Positions 33,847 through 43,028 are shown, counted from the first letter of the stretch. The stretch: DNA of 64,000 bases from Acidimangrovimonas sediminis (GCF_002871005.1 NZ_PHSN01000004.1:186001-250000), one strand, 5' to 3'. Notes: a model not told the origin generated them from the sequence alone. A program made the numbers and translations.

Positions 33847-34980
33847 ATGTCGTGCAACCTAATGGCGAACGTGGCCCTGCCGGCATGGCTGCCGGATGCG
33901 GCGGCCATGTACCTGGGCCACACCGAGATCGGGATGTCGCTGCGCGAGCTTGCGCGGCAGCGGGGGGTGCATGCCTCGACGGTGCTGCGGCGGGTTCGCC
34001 GCTACGAGAACCGGCGCGACGATCCGCTCGTCGATGAGGCGCTGGAAACCCTGGGCAGGGTCTGCGCCGCCGCCAAGACCCAGTCCCGCAACCGTACCGA
34101 GAAGGACAGCATAGCCATGACCGCACCCCTGCGCAAAGAGCCGTTGATCGAGGACGAGGCCACCATCCTGCGCGAAGCCAGGCGCATCCTGCGGCGGCTG
34201 TCCGAGCCGGGCGCGGTTCTCGCGGTGGCGCCGGACATGGAAAAGGCGGTCGTGCTGCGCGACCTTGGCGACGGGCCGACGGCGCGGACCGCCGTGGTGT
34301 CACGCGCGGTGGCGCAGGCGTTCGCGCTGCGCGACTGGATTGCCTGCCGTCCGCAGGGCCGGGTCGCCACCTACCGCATCACCCAGGCGGGCCGCGCGGC
34401 GCTGCGCCGGCTGCTGGACGAGGACCAGCGGATCAAGGAGGGGTCGGGGTTCTGCGAGGCGGCCCAGCCCTTCGCCGACCAGCACCGCGACTGGGACGAG
34501 CGGAGCTGCGAGGACGAGGATGGCCAGCGCCGGCGGATCCGCTACAACGCGGCGGAAAGCCCGGTTGCGGTGCTGGCGCGGCGGCGCGACCGCGACGGGC
34601 AGCCGTTCCTTGCGGCCGACCTGGTGCGCGCGGCGGAGCGCTTGCGCGAGGATTTCGAGATCGCCCAGATGGGGCCACGGGTGGCGCAGAACTGGGACCG
34701 CTTCCTGACCGCGGGGGACCGCGGCGGCTTTGCCCACGACCGCGGACCCGCCGACGGCCCGCGCCGTGCGCGCGACCGGGTCGCTGCGGCGCTGCGCGAC
34801 CTCGGGCCGGGGCTGGGCGACATGGCGCTGCGCTGCTGCTGTTACCTCGAGGGGCTGGAGGGCGCGGAGAAGCGCCTTGGCTGGTCCGCGCGCTCGGGCA
34901 AGATCGTGCTCCGGATCGCGTTGATGCGGCTGAAGCGGCATTATGACGAGACCGGGGGGAACGACGTGCTGATCGGGTAG
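33847..34980 (+). CDS. DUF6456-like protein with N-terminal HTH
   Basis: A 377-residue protein. The N-terminal 60 residues contain a helix-turn-helix (MSLRELARQRGVHASTVLRR). The C-terminal part, from about residue 210, is the conserved region: ESPVAVLARRRDRDGQPFL, AAERLREDFEIAQMGPRVAQNWD and a Cys-containing DMALRCCCYLEGLEGAEKRLGW segment, ending KIVLRIALMRLKRHYDE. This matches my memory of DUF6456 proteins. A DNA-binding regulator is likely, perhaps linked to its divergent neighbour, but targets are unknown. Confidence 0.75.
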   Translation: MSCNLMANVALPAWLPDAAAMYLGHTEIGMSLRELARQRGVHASTVLRRVRRYENRRDDPLVDEALETLGRVCAAAKTQSRNRTEKDSIAMTAPLRKEPLIEDEATILREARRILRRLSEPGAVLAVAPDMEKAVVLRDLGDGPTARTAVVSRAVAQAFALRDWIACRPQGRVATYRITQAGRAALRRLLDEDQRIKEGSGFCEAAQPFADQHRDWDERSCEDEDGQRRRIRYNAAESPVAVLARRRDRDGQPFLAADLVRAAERLREDFEIAQMGPRVAQNWDRFLTAGDRGGFAHDRGPADGPRRARDRVAAALRDLGPGLGDMALRCCCYLEGLEGAEKRLGWSARSGKIVLRIALMRLKRHYDETGGNDVLIG

Positions 34981-35017
34981 GGGGCCCGGGCGGGCAGCGT
35001 GGAGGTGTCGGCGTGGA

Positions 35018-35081
35018 GGGGGGCGCTGCCCCCCGCCGCCCAAGGGGCGGCTCCCCCCGGGATATTTTCGCTCAGAAGAAG
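35018..35081. repeat. Intergenic GGGATATTT repeat with GC hairpin
   Basis: GGGGGCGCTGCCCCC-type hairpin followed by CCCCCCGGGATATTTTCGCT and CAGAAGAAG. The second half recurs at 42951-42979 and, inverted and diverged, in the copies at 45719 and 56899. It lies between two convergent genes and may act as a terminator. Confidence 0.65.
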
Positions 35082-35088
35082 GGATGGG

Positions 35089-36480
35089 TCAGTGGACCAC
35101 CCTTTCCGGGCCCAGCTGAGAGGTCGGCAGCCAGGTCGAGAGCCAGGGCACGTAGGTCACCAGGATCAGGAAGATGAAGAGCACGGCAAGGAAGGGAAGC
35201 GCCGCCTTGACCACGCGCATCACCGACATGCCGGCCACGCCGGAGGTGACGAAGAGGTTCAGGCCCACGGGTGGCGTGATCATCCCGATCTCCATGTTCA
35301 CCACCATGATGATCCCGAGGTGGATCGGGTCGACCCCCAGTTCGACCGCCATCGGGAAGACGATCGGGGCGACGATGACGATCAGGCCCGAGGGTTCCAT
35401 GAACTGGCCGCCGATCAGAAGGATCAGGTTCACCACGATCAGGAAGGTGATCTGGTTGAGGCCCGCGCCCAGCATCGCCTCGGCGATCGCCTGGGGGACG
35501 CGCTGGTCGGTCAGCACCTGTTTCAGGATCAGCGCGTTGGCGATGATGAACATCAGCGTGATCGAGAGCTTGCCGGCCTCGTAGAGCGCGCGGCGGGTGT
35601 CCTCATGGAAGAAGCCGGTGACGAGGGCGGAGGGCTGTTTCCAGAGCGGCGTGGGCGCGCCGTCGGCGTTCGCCAACGGCCCCATGTCGCGGTAGACGAA
35701 GATCGCGATGACGAAGGCGTAGACGGAGGCGACGGCGGCGGCCTCGGTCGGCGTGAAGAGGCCCGCGGTGATGCCGGGGATGCCGTAGATGCCCACCATG
35801 ATGATGGCGACGAGCATGAGGCCCCAGAACGCCTCGCGGAACGACTTGCCGATCTCGGACCAGCCGAGCCAGTCGCCCTTGGGCAGGCCGCGCCAGCGGG
35901 CGACGATATAGATCGTGGCCATCAGCATGACGCCCGCGACGATGCCGGGGATGACGCCGGCCAGGAACATGCGGCCGACCGAGACCTCGGTTGCCGAGGC
36001 ATAGACCACCATGACGATCGAGGGCGGGATCAGGATGCCCAGCGTGCCCGCGTTGCAGATCACGCCCGCGGCGAAATCCTTGGAATAGCCCATCTGCCGC
36101 ATCGCCGCGATGACGATGGAGCCGATCGCGACCACCGTCGCGGGCGACGACCCGGAGAGTGCCGCGAACATCATGCAGGCCAGGACGCCTGCGATGGCGA
36201 GGCCGCCGTGCATGTGCCCCACCAGCGAGATCGAGAAGCGGATGATCCGGCGCGCCACGCCGCCCGTCGACATGAAGGTCGAGGCGAGGATGAAGAACGG
36301 GATCGCCAGCAGCGTGTAATGCCCCTGCATCGCCTGGTAGAAGGTCTGCGCCACCGAGGCCAGCGAGGCATTCGATTCCCACAGCAGGAACAGGATCGAC
36401 GACAGGCCCAGGGCCACCGCGATCGGCACGCCGATCAGCAGAAGCGCGACGATGCCGACAAAGAGAAGAACGATCGACAC
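35089..36480 (-). CDS. dctM: TRAP transporter large permease DctM
   Basis: Twelve-helix membrane subunit of a tripartite ATP-independent transporter that moves solute with sodium. The 463-residue protein has family motifs such as LLIGVPIAVALGLSS at the start, ALSGSSPATVVAIGSI (the conserved pore-loop region) and GMITPPVGLNLFV near the C-terminus. An extra loop around residues 270-300 (DMGPLANADGAPTPLW) is longer than in many DctM proteins. It begins 4 bp after dctQ and is the last gene of dctPQM. Confidence 0.95.
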   Translation of the reverse strand: MSIVLLFVGIVALLLIGVPIAVALGLSSILFLLWESNASLASVAQTFYQAMQGHYTLLAIPFFILASTFMSTGGVARRIIRFSISLVGHMHGGLAIAGVLACMMFAALSGSSPATVVAIGSIVIAAMRQMGYSKDFAAGVICNAGTLGILIPPSIVMVVYASATEVSVGRMFLAGVIPGIVAGVMLMATIYIVARWRGLPKGDWLGWSEIGKSFREAFWGLMLVAIIMVGIYGIPGITAGLFTPTEAAAVASVYAFVIAIFVYRDMGPLANADGAPTPLWKQPSALVTGFFHEDTRRALYEAGKLSITLMFIIANALILKQVLTDQRVPQAIAEAMLGAGLNQITFLIVVNLILLIGGQFMEPSGLIVIVAPIVFPMAVELGVDPIHLGIIMVVNMEIGMITPPVGLNLFVTSGVAGMSVMRVVKAALPFLAVLFIFLILVTYVPWLSTWLPTSQLGPERVVH

Positions 36481-36484
36481 GGGG

Positions 36485-37198
36485 CTATTCCTCGCGGTTG
36501 ATGTGGGCGACGTCGCGGACCTCGTCCTCGGCCTCGTGGCTGACGATGAGGCTGGTGCGGGTGCCGCGCAGGAGGCCGAGCGTGGCCTGGACCAGGCGCA
36601 GCAGGATCAGGGCCATGCCCAGTGGCAGGATCAGGTAGGGGATCACCCGGGGCATCTTGTCCCAGGCCTCTCCCTGGTTGATCCAGGCCGAGAGGAATTG
36701 CAGGAAATCCGGCATCGGCACTTGGTCGGTGACGTAGAAGGCGCGGTCGCGGGTCGACCAGTTGAACCCGGTCGGGAACCAGCGCCCGGTGGTCTCGTAG
36801 AGGCCGGCGAAGGGAGCCCAGTAATCCCAGGCGCCCTTCAGGAGCAACAGGCCGTAGACCAGGCAGCAGGCCGCCGAGACGAGGCCGAGCGCAAAGCGCC
36901 CACGCGGCGGCAGCGCCCCGATCACCGCATCCACCCCGAGGTTGGCGGTGATGCGGAAGGTGTGGGAGATGCCGAAGATCACCAGCCAGGCGAAGATATA
37001 GAGGGTCACCTCCTGCGCCCATAGGATCTCGTGCGGGAGTTTCAGCCCCGTCGCGGCCTCGAACTGAAAGGCGAGGGGGACGTTGAAGAACTTGCGCACG
37101 AAGACATTGGCGAAGGTGATCAGCGTCATCGCCCCCAGCAGGAAGGCGATCGCGTTCTCCTCGAACCCGAGCTTGCGGCGTATCGGCCGGCTGGCCAT
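36485..37198 (-). CDS. dctQ: TRAP transporter small permease DctQ
   Basis: Four-helix membrane subunit that pairs with DctM. The 237-residue protein contains ENAIAFLLGAMTLITFANVFVRK in the first helix and HEILWAQEVTLYIFAWLVIFG, the DctQ signature, in the second. It has an unusually long periplasmic loop between helices 3 and 4 (about residues 120-170). It lies 98 bp after dctP and 4 bp before dctM. Confidence 0.93.
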   Translation of the reverse strand: MASRPIRRKLGFEENAIAFLLGAMTLITFANVFVRKFFNVPLAFQFEAATGLKLPHEILWAQEVTLYIFAWLVIFGISHTFRITANLGVDAVIGALPPRGRFALGLVSAACCLVYGLLLLKGAWDYWAPFAGLYETTGRWFPTGFNWSTRDRAFYVTDQVPMPDFLQFLSAWINQGEAWDKMPRVIPYLILPLGMALILLRLVQATLGLLRGTRTSLIVSHEAEDEVRDVAHINREE

Positions 37199-37296
37199 GG
37201 CGTCCCCCTTCGCAAGGGTCCCTGTCGCGGGACCCGTTCAAGAAGGGCGGCCCCCGTCACGGGAGCCGCCCGGGCCGTTGAACCGGCCTCATTCGC

Positions 37297-38304
37297 TCAG
37301 TGCTTGGCGTTGATTGCCTGGGCGGCGTCGATGTTGTCCTGGCCCACGTCCTTCACGAACTGGGTCCAGACCGGCTTCATCGCGTCGACCCATTGCTGGC
37401 GCTGCTCGGGCGTCAGCTCGCGGATCTTCGCCCCGGCGTCGAGGATGTTCTGACGGTTCTTCGCCTCGATGTCGGTGACTGCGCCGTTCCGCTCCACCGT
37501 GACCTCGTGCAGTATCTTCGCCAGCTGGTCGCGGACATCGGGTTTCAGGCTGTCCCAGAAGTCGGTCGAGGTCACCACGAGGTAGTCGAGCGTGCCGTGG
37601 TTGGTTTCGGTGATGCCGTCCTGAACCTCATAGAACTTCTGGCCGTAGATGTTCGACCAGGTGTTTTCCTGCCCGTCGACCACGCCCTGCTGCAGCGCCG
37701 AGTAGACCTCGGAGAAGGCCATCGGCTGCGGCGAGGCGTCAAGCGCCTTGATCATCGCGACCAGCACGTCGGAGGGCTGCACGCGGAATTTCAGCCCCTT
37801 GGCGTCGCCCGGCACCAGAAGCGGCTTGTTGGCCGAGAACTGCTTCATCCCCGAATGCCAGAATTCCAGCCCCGTGAGGCCGCGCCGGGTCATCGAGCCT
37901 TTCATCTTCTGACCAGCGGGAGAGTTCTGGAACTCGTCCACCGCGGCGATGTTCTTGAACATGAAGGGCAGGTCGAACAGGCGGAAGACCTTGGTGAAGG
38001 CCTCGAACTTCGACAGCGAGGGCGCGGCCATCTGGACATCGCCCTGCAGCATCGCCTCGAGCACCTTGTCATCGTTGTAGAGGGTCGAATTCGGATAGAC
38101 CTCGACACAGACCTTGCCGTTCATCTCCTTGTTGACGCGGTCGGCGAACAGCTGGGCGGCGATGCCCTTGGGATGCTTGGTCGCGTTGGTGACGTGGCTG
38201 AACTTGATGACGATCTCGCCCGGATCGCAGGCGCCTTCGGCGCGCGCGCCATGGGCGGCAAAGGTCAGAAGCGCGGCGGTCGCCGCGGCGGTCAGAAACT
38301 TCAT
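37297..38304 (-). CDS. dctP: TRAP transporter substrate-binding protein DctP
   Basis: Periplasmic binding protein with a signal peptide (FLTAAATAALLTFAAHGARA, cleavage before EGAC). The 335-residue protein shows IVIKFSHVTNATKHPKG at the start, the conserved Arg in KGLKFRVQPSDV that binds the substrate carboxylate, and QQGVVDGQENTWSNI. These are standard DctP features and suit a C4-dicarboxylate or similar organic acid. It follows dctD by 243 bp; the gap contains two strong palindromes that could control its promoter. Confidence 0.93.
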   Translation of the reverse strand: MKFLTAAATAALLTFAAHGARAEGACDPGEIVIKFSHVTNATKHPKGIAAQLFADRVNKEMNGKVCVEVYPNSTLYNDDKVLEAMLQGDVQMAAPSLSKFEAFTKVFRLFDLPFMFKNIAAVDEFQNSPAGQKMKGSMTRRGLTGLEFWHSGMKQFSANKPLLVPGDAKGLKFRVQPSDVLVAMIKALDASPQPMAFSEVYSALQQGVVDGQENTWSNIYGQKFYEVQDGITETNHGTLDYLVVTSTDFWDSLKPDVRDQLAKILHEVTVERNGAVTDIEAKNRQNILDAGAKIRELTPEQRQQWVDAMKPVWTQFVKDVGQDNIDAAQAINAKH

Positions 38305-38416
38305 GGGTCCTCCTCCCGAGGATGGCTGAGTTCGGTGTCGATGCGCCTCTGCGGACGCCCGGCCCTCACGATGGCGTGAGTCGCGAAGCGATCAAGCGAA
38401 ACTTTCACGTCGCCGT

Positions 38417-38435
38417 GATTTTTCGTCGAAAAATC
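38417..38435. promoter_or_regulatory. AT-rich palindrome upstream of dctP
   Basis: GATTTTTCG, one base, CGAAAAATC: a perfect 9-bp inverted repeat 113 bp before the dctP start. It may be a second operator or part of the dctD terminator; no U-run follows. Confidence 0.45.
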
Positions 38436-38496
38436 GCAGGATCAACGGTTTGCGCGACGATGTTACGATGGAACGCGCCCATGCCGCGGGGCAGCA

Positions 38497-38514
38497 TGTG
38501 CGGAAATCCGCACA
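38497..38514. promoter_or_regulatory. Likely DctD-type binding palindrome
   Basis: TGTGCGGAAATCCGCACA, a perfect 8-bp inverted repeat with a 2-bp centre, 193 bp before the dctP start and 34 bp after the dctD stop. Its symmetry and position fit an upstream activator site for DctD. Confidence 0.6.
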
Positions 38515-38547
38515 GGATCGGGGCGTGATCCGGGCAGGACCGGGCAC

Positions 38548-39780
38548 TCACCCGGAACGGCGGTAGTCCTCGGGGTGCAGATCGTGCCGGGCGAGCTTGT
38601 CGTAGAAGGTCTTGCGCGGCAGCTTCAGGGCCTGCGCCGTCACCGTGGCATTGCCGCCGTGGCGCCGCAGCGCCTGTTCCAGCAGCGTGCGCTCGACCCG
38701 GGCCATCTGTTCGGCCAGGCCCTCGCCGCCCTCGGGCGGCGGCTCCTCGACCCCGAGGGCGAAGCGCATCGCGGCGTTCATGAGCGCCCGGGCGTTGCCG
38801 GGCCAGTCCTGCGCCATCAGCCGGTCGAGCATCGCGGCGTCGATCTCGGGCGGGGTCAGGTCGGCCTGTTCACTGGCCTGGGCGACGTAGCGGCGGAACA
38901 TCACGGGGATGTCCTCGGGCCGCTCGCGCAGCGCCGGGATCCGCAGGCGGAGCGCATCGAGCCGAAGCGAAAGGTCGGGGTGGAAGCGGCCGGCCCGGGC
39001 GGCGCGGGCAAGATCGTGATGGGTGCCGGCAACGGCGCGCGAACGCGCGTCGCCCTCGATCAGTTCGAGCAGGGCAAATTGCGCGGCGGGCGTCAGGTCG
39101 GTCACCTCGTCGAGGAATATCGTGCCGCCGTCGGCGCGGGAGAAGGCCTCGGCCAGCGCGGGGGCGTCGGTGGCCGAGGCCGACAGCTTGACGAAGGGCC
39201 GGCGGGCGGCGGGAGAGACGAGGTGAAGGACTTCGGCCACCTTCGAAATGCCGGTGCCCGGCTCGCCCGTCACCAGCACGGCGCCGGTGGCGCGGGCGGC
39301 GGCGCGGATCCGGCTGCGCAGCGTCTCGGATTGCGCAGAGATGCCGAAGATCAGCCGCGCCGCGGCATCCCCCTCGGCGATCCGCCGGCTCAGGCCGCGC
39401 GCCTCCAGCACCTCGGTCCGGGAGCGGAGCGCCTTGTGAATGACCTCGAGCAAGTCCCCGGGGGCGCAGGGTTTTTCCAGGAACCCGAAGGCGCCCTCGG
39501 CCATGCCCCGCACCGCCGTCGGCACGTCGCCCTGGCCGGTCAGCAGGATCACCGGAAGCTCGGGGTCGAGGCCGCGCACATGGGCCAGCAGGGCAAAGCC
39601 GTCCTTGCCCGGCATGCGCAGATCGCTGACCACCACGCCGGGGAAATCCCGCCCCACGTGGTCCTTCGCCTCTATGGTCGAGCCAGCGAGGACCGGGTTC
39701 AGATCGGCCAGCTCCAGCGTCTGTCCCAGGGCCTCGCGCACCGCGCGGTCGTCATCGACCAGAAGGACGGTGCGGATCAT
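38548..39780 (-). CDS. dctD: DctD-like NtrC-family response regulator with degenerate AAA+ domain
   Basis: Response regulator paired with DctB. The receiver domain is intact (Asp9-Asp11, phosphorylated Asp53, LTGQGDVPTA, Lys103). The central domain is abnormal: the Walker A site reads GEPGTGIS (172-179) with the essential Lys replaced, and the region that should hold GAFTGA (about 200-217) is short and lacks it. Walker B GGTIFLDE (218-225) and the C-terminal Fis-type HTH (GGNATVTAQALKLPRKTFYDKL) are present. At 410 residues it is shorter than usual. It may activate with sigma-70 or repress. It overlaps dctB by 4 bp. Confidence 0.9.
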   Translation of the reverse strand: MIRTVLLVDDDRAVREALGQTLELADLNPVLAGSTIEAKDHVGRDFPGVVVSDLRMPGKDGFALLAHVRGLDPELPVILLTGQGDVPTAVRGMAEGAFGFLEKPCAPGDLLEVIHKALRSRTEVLEARGLSRRIAEGDAAARLIFGISAQSETLRSRIRAAARATGAVLVTGEPGTGISKVAEVLHLVSPAARRPFVKLSASATDAPALAEAFSRADGGTIFLDEVTDLTPAAQFALLELIEGDARSRAVAGTHHDLARAARAGRFHPDLSLRLDALRLRIPALRERPEDIPVMFRRYVAQASEQADLTPPEIDAAMLDRLMAQDWPGNARALMNAAMRFALGVEEPPPEGGEGLAEQMARVERTLLEQALRRHGGNATVTAQALKLPRKTFYDKLARHDLHPEDYRRSG

Positions 39781-41825
39781 GCGGCGGCCCTTTCCGTGGC
39801 GGCGGGCAGGTCGACGGTGAACTCGGCCCCGCCGCCGGGCAGGTTGCGCCCCGAGAGCGCACCGCCGAAGCCCTGCACGATTCCGTAGGAGATCGAGAGG
39901 CCGAGGCCCATCCCCTCGGAATGGCCGACCTCCTTGGTGGAATAGAACGGGTCGAAGATCTTTTCCGGCTCGGCAATGCCCGGGCCGCTGTCGCGCACGA
40001 TCAGCCGCACGCGGTCGCCCGCGGGCAGGATGCGCAGGGTCAGGCGCGGCGCCTCCATCCCCTCCATCGCATCCAGGGCGTTGCTCACGAGGTTGAGTAC
40101 GACCTGCTGCAGCCGCACCTCGCCGCCGCGCACCATGACCGGGCCGGGCGGGGCATGGTCGAGGGTCACGCCCGCCTCGGCGATCCGCGCCTCGGTCAGT
40201 TCGAGGATCGCCGCCACCACGGCGGTCAGGTCGACATCTGCCACGCCCTCGACCTCGGAACGGGCAAAGGCACGCAGGTTGCGGATGATCCGCCCCATGC
40301 GCCGGGCGAGATCCGAGATCCGGTGCAGGTTCTCCGCTGCCGCCTCGGGCCGGCCCCGGCCGATGAAGGCGCTGGCGTTCTCGGCGAAGGAACGGATCGC
40401 CATCAGCGGCTGGTTCAGCTCATGGCTCAGCCCCGCCGACATCTGGCCCAGGGCCGAGAGCTTGCCCGCCTGAACAAGGTCCTGCTGGGCCTTCTTCAGG
40501 GCGGCCTCGGCCTCCATCCGCTCCTCGACCTCGGTCTGAAGGCGGGCGACGGCGGTCGAAAGCTCGGCCGTGCGCTCGGCCACCCGGGCCTCGAGCAGGG
40601 CCTTGTCGCGCGAGAGGCTGTGGCGCCGCTCGCGCGCGACCAGCAGGAGGCCGCCAAGGATCAGGCACAGCGCCGCCGTGGTCGCCGCCTGGAACAGCGC
40701 GAGACGCAGCGCGGGCCAGGCGTCGATCAGGATATGGCCGCGGAGTTCCACCATCGGCAGCGGCATCGACAGGGGCAGGGCAAGCCGCGGCAGGTAGGGC
40801 CCACCCGCGATCCACCAGAGCGCCTGCCCGGCGAGGCGCAGCGGCGTGACCGAGGGAAAGGCCACCTGCCGGGCATCGCCGTAGCGCAGGCCGCGGGCGG
40901 CGCGGTCGGGGCCGGGGGTGCCCGCGCGGGCATAGAGAAGCTCGTCGCGGTTGGCGACGAAGACGATGCCCAGCGCGTCGGTGAAATAGATCGCCTGCGC
41001 CGCGCCGCGCCAATTCGCCTCCACCCGGTCGGCGTCGATCCGCACGACCACGGCCCCGACGACCGGGCCGTTGCCCGAGAACACCGGCACCGCGTAGGTG
41101 AAGACGCGCCGGGCCGGGCGCCCCTCTGCCGCATCGGCGAGGCCGTGGGTGAAGGCGGTGGTGCCGTGCAGCGCGCGCGCCAGGAGCGCCGAGCCGGCAA
41201 AAGTGGCGGGCGGGGCATTTCTCGCGTCGGTGTCGGGGTCAGCCGCGCGGGCAGGATCGGGGGCAGCGGCTGGTGCAGCAGCTGGGTTGGAGCCTGCCGC
41301 CGAGGCGAGGATCTGCCCCTGCCGCCCGACGAGGAGGAAATCGTCCGCACCGCTGCGGTCGGCGGTCCGGCGCAACAGCAGGTCGGCCGCGGCCTTCTCC
41401 TGCGGCGTCGCCTTCCCGGCCAGAAGCGGGCGCAGCACCGGGTGGTTTTCGAGGAGCACCGAGAGTTCACGGTAGCGCGCAAGCTGGCTGGTCAGCCGGT
41501 CGGCGGCAAGCGCGAGGTCGGCGCGCCCGCGTTCGTTCAGCCTTGCCAGCCCGTCGCCGAGCGAGACCCAGCCGACGCCCAGCGCCAGCACCAGCGTCGC
41601 CGCAAGCCAGAGCGCCACGACCCCGGCGCGCCGCCCCGGCAGGCGGTCTGAGGGGCGGTATGAGGGGCGCGGGCTTGCAGAGGTGGGCAGGGCAGAGGAA
41701 TGGTCGGCAGAGGACCGAACAGAGGACTGCGCAGGGGATCCGGCAGAGGGCGGGGCGTCTGGGCGTGCCTGTCCCGACGTGGCCGCAGATCCCTGTAATG
41801 CCCGGTCTTCCATCCACTTCCCCAT
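39777..41825 (-). CDS. dctB: C4-dicarboxylate sensor histidine kinase DctB
   Basis: Membrane sensor kinase. After a polar 60-residue leader come TM1 (VVALWLAATLVLALGVGWV), a large periplasmic double-PAS/Cache sensor (about residues 90-380) with a Pro/Ala-rich loop near 195, TM2 (AATTAALCLILGGLLLVA), a coiled coil and the kinase core. The H-box is GLSHELNQPLMAIRSFAENA, the N-box LVSNALDA, and DSGPGIAEP and GMGLGLSISYGIV form the ATP site. It overlaps dctD (ATGA). The long low-complexity N-terminus suggests the true start may be further downstream. Confidence 0.92.
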   Translation of the reverse strand: MGKWMEDRALQGSAATSGQARPDAPPSAGSPAQSSVRSSADHSSALPTSASPRPSYRPSDRLPGRRAGVVALWLAATLVLALGVGWVSLGDGLARLNERGRADLALAADRLTSQLARYRELSVLLENHPVLRPLLAGKATPQEKAAADLLLRRTADRSGADDFLLVGRQGQILASAAGSNPAAAPAAAPDPARAADPDTDARNAPPATFAGSALLARALHGTTAFTHGLADAAEGRPARRVFTYAVPVFSGNGPVVGAVVVRIDADRVEANWRGAAQAIYFTDALGIVFVANRDELLYARAGTPGPDRAARGLRYGDARQVAFPSVTPLRLAGQALWWIAGGPYLPRLALPLSMPLPMVELRGHILIDAWPALRLALFQAATTAALCLILGGLLLVARERRHSLSRDKALLEARVAERTAELSTAVARLQTEVEERMEAEAALKKAQQDLVQAGKLSALGQMSAGLSHELNQPLMAIRSFAENASAFIGRGRPEAAAENLHRISDLARRMGRIIRNLRAFARSEVEGVADVDLTAVVAAILELTEARIAEAGVTLDHAPPGPVMVRGGEVRLQQVVLNLVSNALDAMEGMEAPRLTLRILPAGDRVRLIVRDSGPGIAEPEKIFDPFYSTKEVGHSEGMGLGLSISYGIVQGFGGALSGRNLPGGGAEFTVDLPAATERAAA

Positions 41826-41959
41826 GCGCGGCCCGCACCCGCGCCGGACAGTCTAGGAACCCGGGCGCGGCTTGGCCAGAGCCACGATTGCATCGCACCG
41901 GCCGATGCCCCAGTCTGGCGGCGGACCGGGCGATCCCCCGGTATCCGCGGGAGCTGCCG

Positions 41960-42913
41960 ATGACACCGGACGATCTGCTGACCGTCACCCTGAACCCGAC
42001 GATCGACCTGTCGTCGAGCGTGGCCGAGGTGCGCCCAGGCCCCAAGCTGCGCTGCGCCCCGCCGCTGGTGGAGCCGGGCGGTGGCGGGCTGAACGTGGCG
42101 CGGGCGATCGCGCTTCTCGGGGGCACGGCCCGGGCGCTGGTCGCGGTGGGCGGTGCGACCGGGGACCGCCTGCTGTCGCTATTGACCGAGGTGGGCGTGC
42201 CAAGCGTCGCGATGACCGCCCCGGGAGAGACGCGCCAGAGCCTAGCGGTTACCGACCGGACGACCGGCGGGCAGTACCGCTTCGTCCTGCCCGGCCCGGC
42301 CTGGGGGCCGGCGGATGTCGAAACCGCGCTGGCCGCGATCGCCACCGCCGCGCGGGAAGGCGGGATCGTCGTGCTATCGGGTAGCCAGCCGCCGGGCGTG
42401 CCCGAGGACTTCCCGCTTCGCCTCGCCCGGCGCCTGCAGGGGCGGGCGCGGCTGATCGTCGACACCTCGGGCGGCCCGCTTCGGGCGCTGGCCGAAGGCG
42501 GGCACGACGCCGCGCCGTGGATCCTGCGGATGGACAGTGACGAGGCCGAGGAGCTGGCCGGGCAGGCGCTGCCCACGGCGGCGGACTCGGCGCGCCTGGC
42601 CGCGGGGATGGTGGCGCAGGGCGTGGCCGGGGTGGTTATCCTGGCCCGCGGGGCCGAGGGCGCCGTGCTGGCCGCGCCGGGCCTGCGCCTCTTCGCGCCG
42701 AACGCCCCGGTCGAGGTGGTCAGCCGGATCGGGGCGGGCGACAGCTTCGTCGGTGCCCTGGCGCTTTCGCTGGCCCGGGGCGAGGGGCTGGCGGCGGCGC
42801 TGTCCCACGGCAACGCGGCGGCAAGCGCGGCGGTTATCACCGAGGGCACCCGGCTGTGTCGGCGCGAGGACGTGGTGCGGCTGCTGCCGGAATGTGCGGC
42901 GCGGGAGGTCTGA
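41960..42913 (+). CDS. PfkB-family 1-phosphofructokinase / 6-phosphofructokinase
   Basis: Sugar kinase of the ribokinase (PfkB) family, phosphorylating fructose 1-phosphate or fructose 6-phosphate. The N-terminus LLTVTLNPTIDLSSSV and GGGGLNVARAIALLGG are typical of 1-PFK/PfkB/tagatose kinases, and the C-terminal RIGAGDSFVGALALS has the catalytic Asp. The 317-residue length is normal. The frame is open far upstream through dctB, but the ATG follows GGGAG. No fructose PTS gene is adjacent, so which substrate is used stays open. Confidence 0.88.
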   Translation: MTPDDLLTVTLNPTIDLSSSVAEVRPGPKLRCAPPLVEPGGGGLNVARAIALLGGTARALVAVGGATGDRLLSLLTEVGVPSVAMTAPGETRQSLAVTDRTTGGQYRFVLPGPAWGPADVETALAAIATAAREGGIVVLSGSQPPGVPEDFPLRLARRLQGRARLIVDTSGGPLRALAEGGHDAAPWILRMDSDEAEELAGQALPTAADSARLAAGMVAQGVAGVVILARGAEGAVLAAPGLRLFAPNAPVEVVSRIGAGDSFVGALALSLARGEGLAAALSHGNAAASAAVITEGTRLCRREDVVRLLPECAAREV

Positions 42914-42924
42914 GCGGGCGCCGA

Positions 42925-42979
42925 AGGGCGGGGGGCGCTGCCCCCCTGCACCCCCCGGGATATTTCCGCTCAGAAGAAG
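42925..42979. repeat. Intergenic GGGATATTT repeat with GC hairpin
   Basis: A G-rich/C-rich hairpin followed by CCCCCCGGGATATTTCCGCT and CAGAAGAAG (42951-42979), differing by one base from the copy at 35053-35081. It lies directly after the pfkB-type stop. Confidence 0.65.
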
Positions 42980-43028
42980 ACAGGGGCGAGGGCCCTTGCG
43001 GCGTGGATGAACAGGCGGGGTGTGGAGG

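Noticed and set aside
38305-38496. Sigma-54 promoter for dctP
   Set aside because: GG-N10-GC occurs only in a poor context; no TGGCAC/TTGC match was found, and the regulator lacks GAFTGA.
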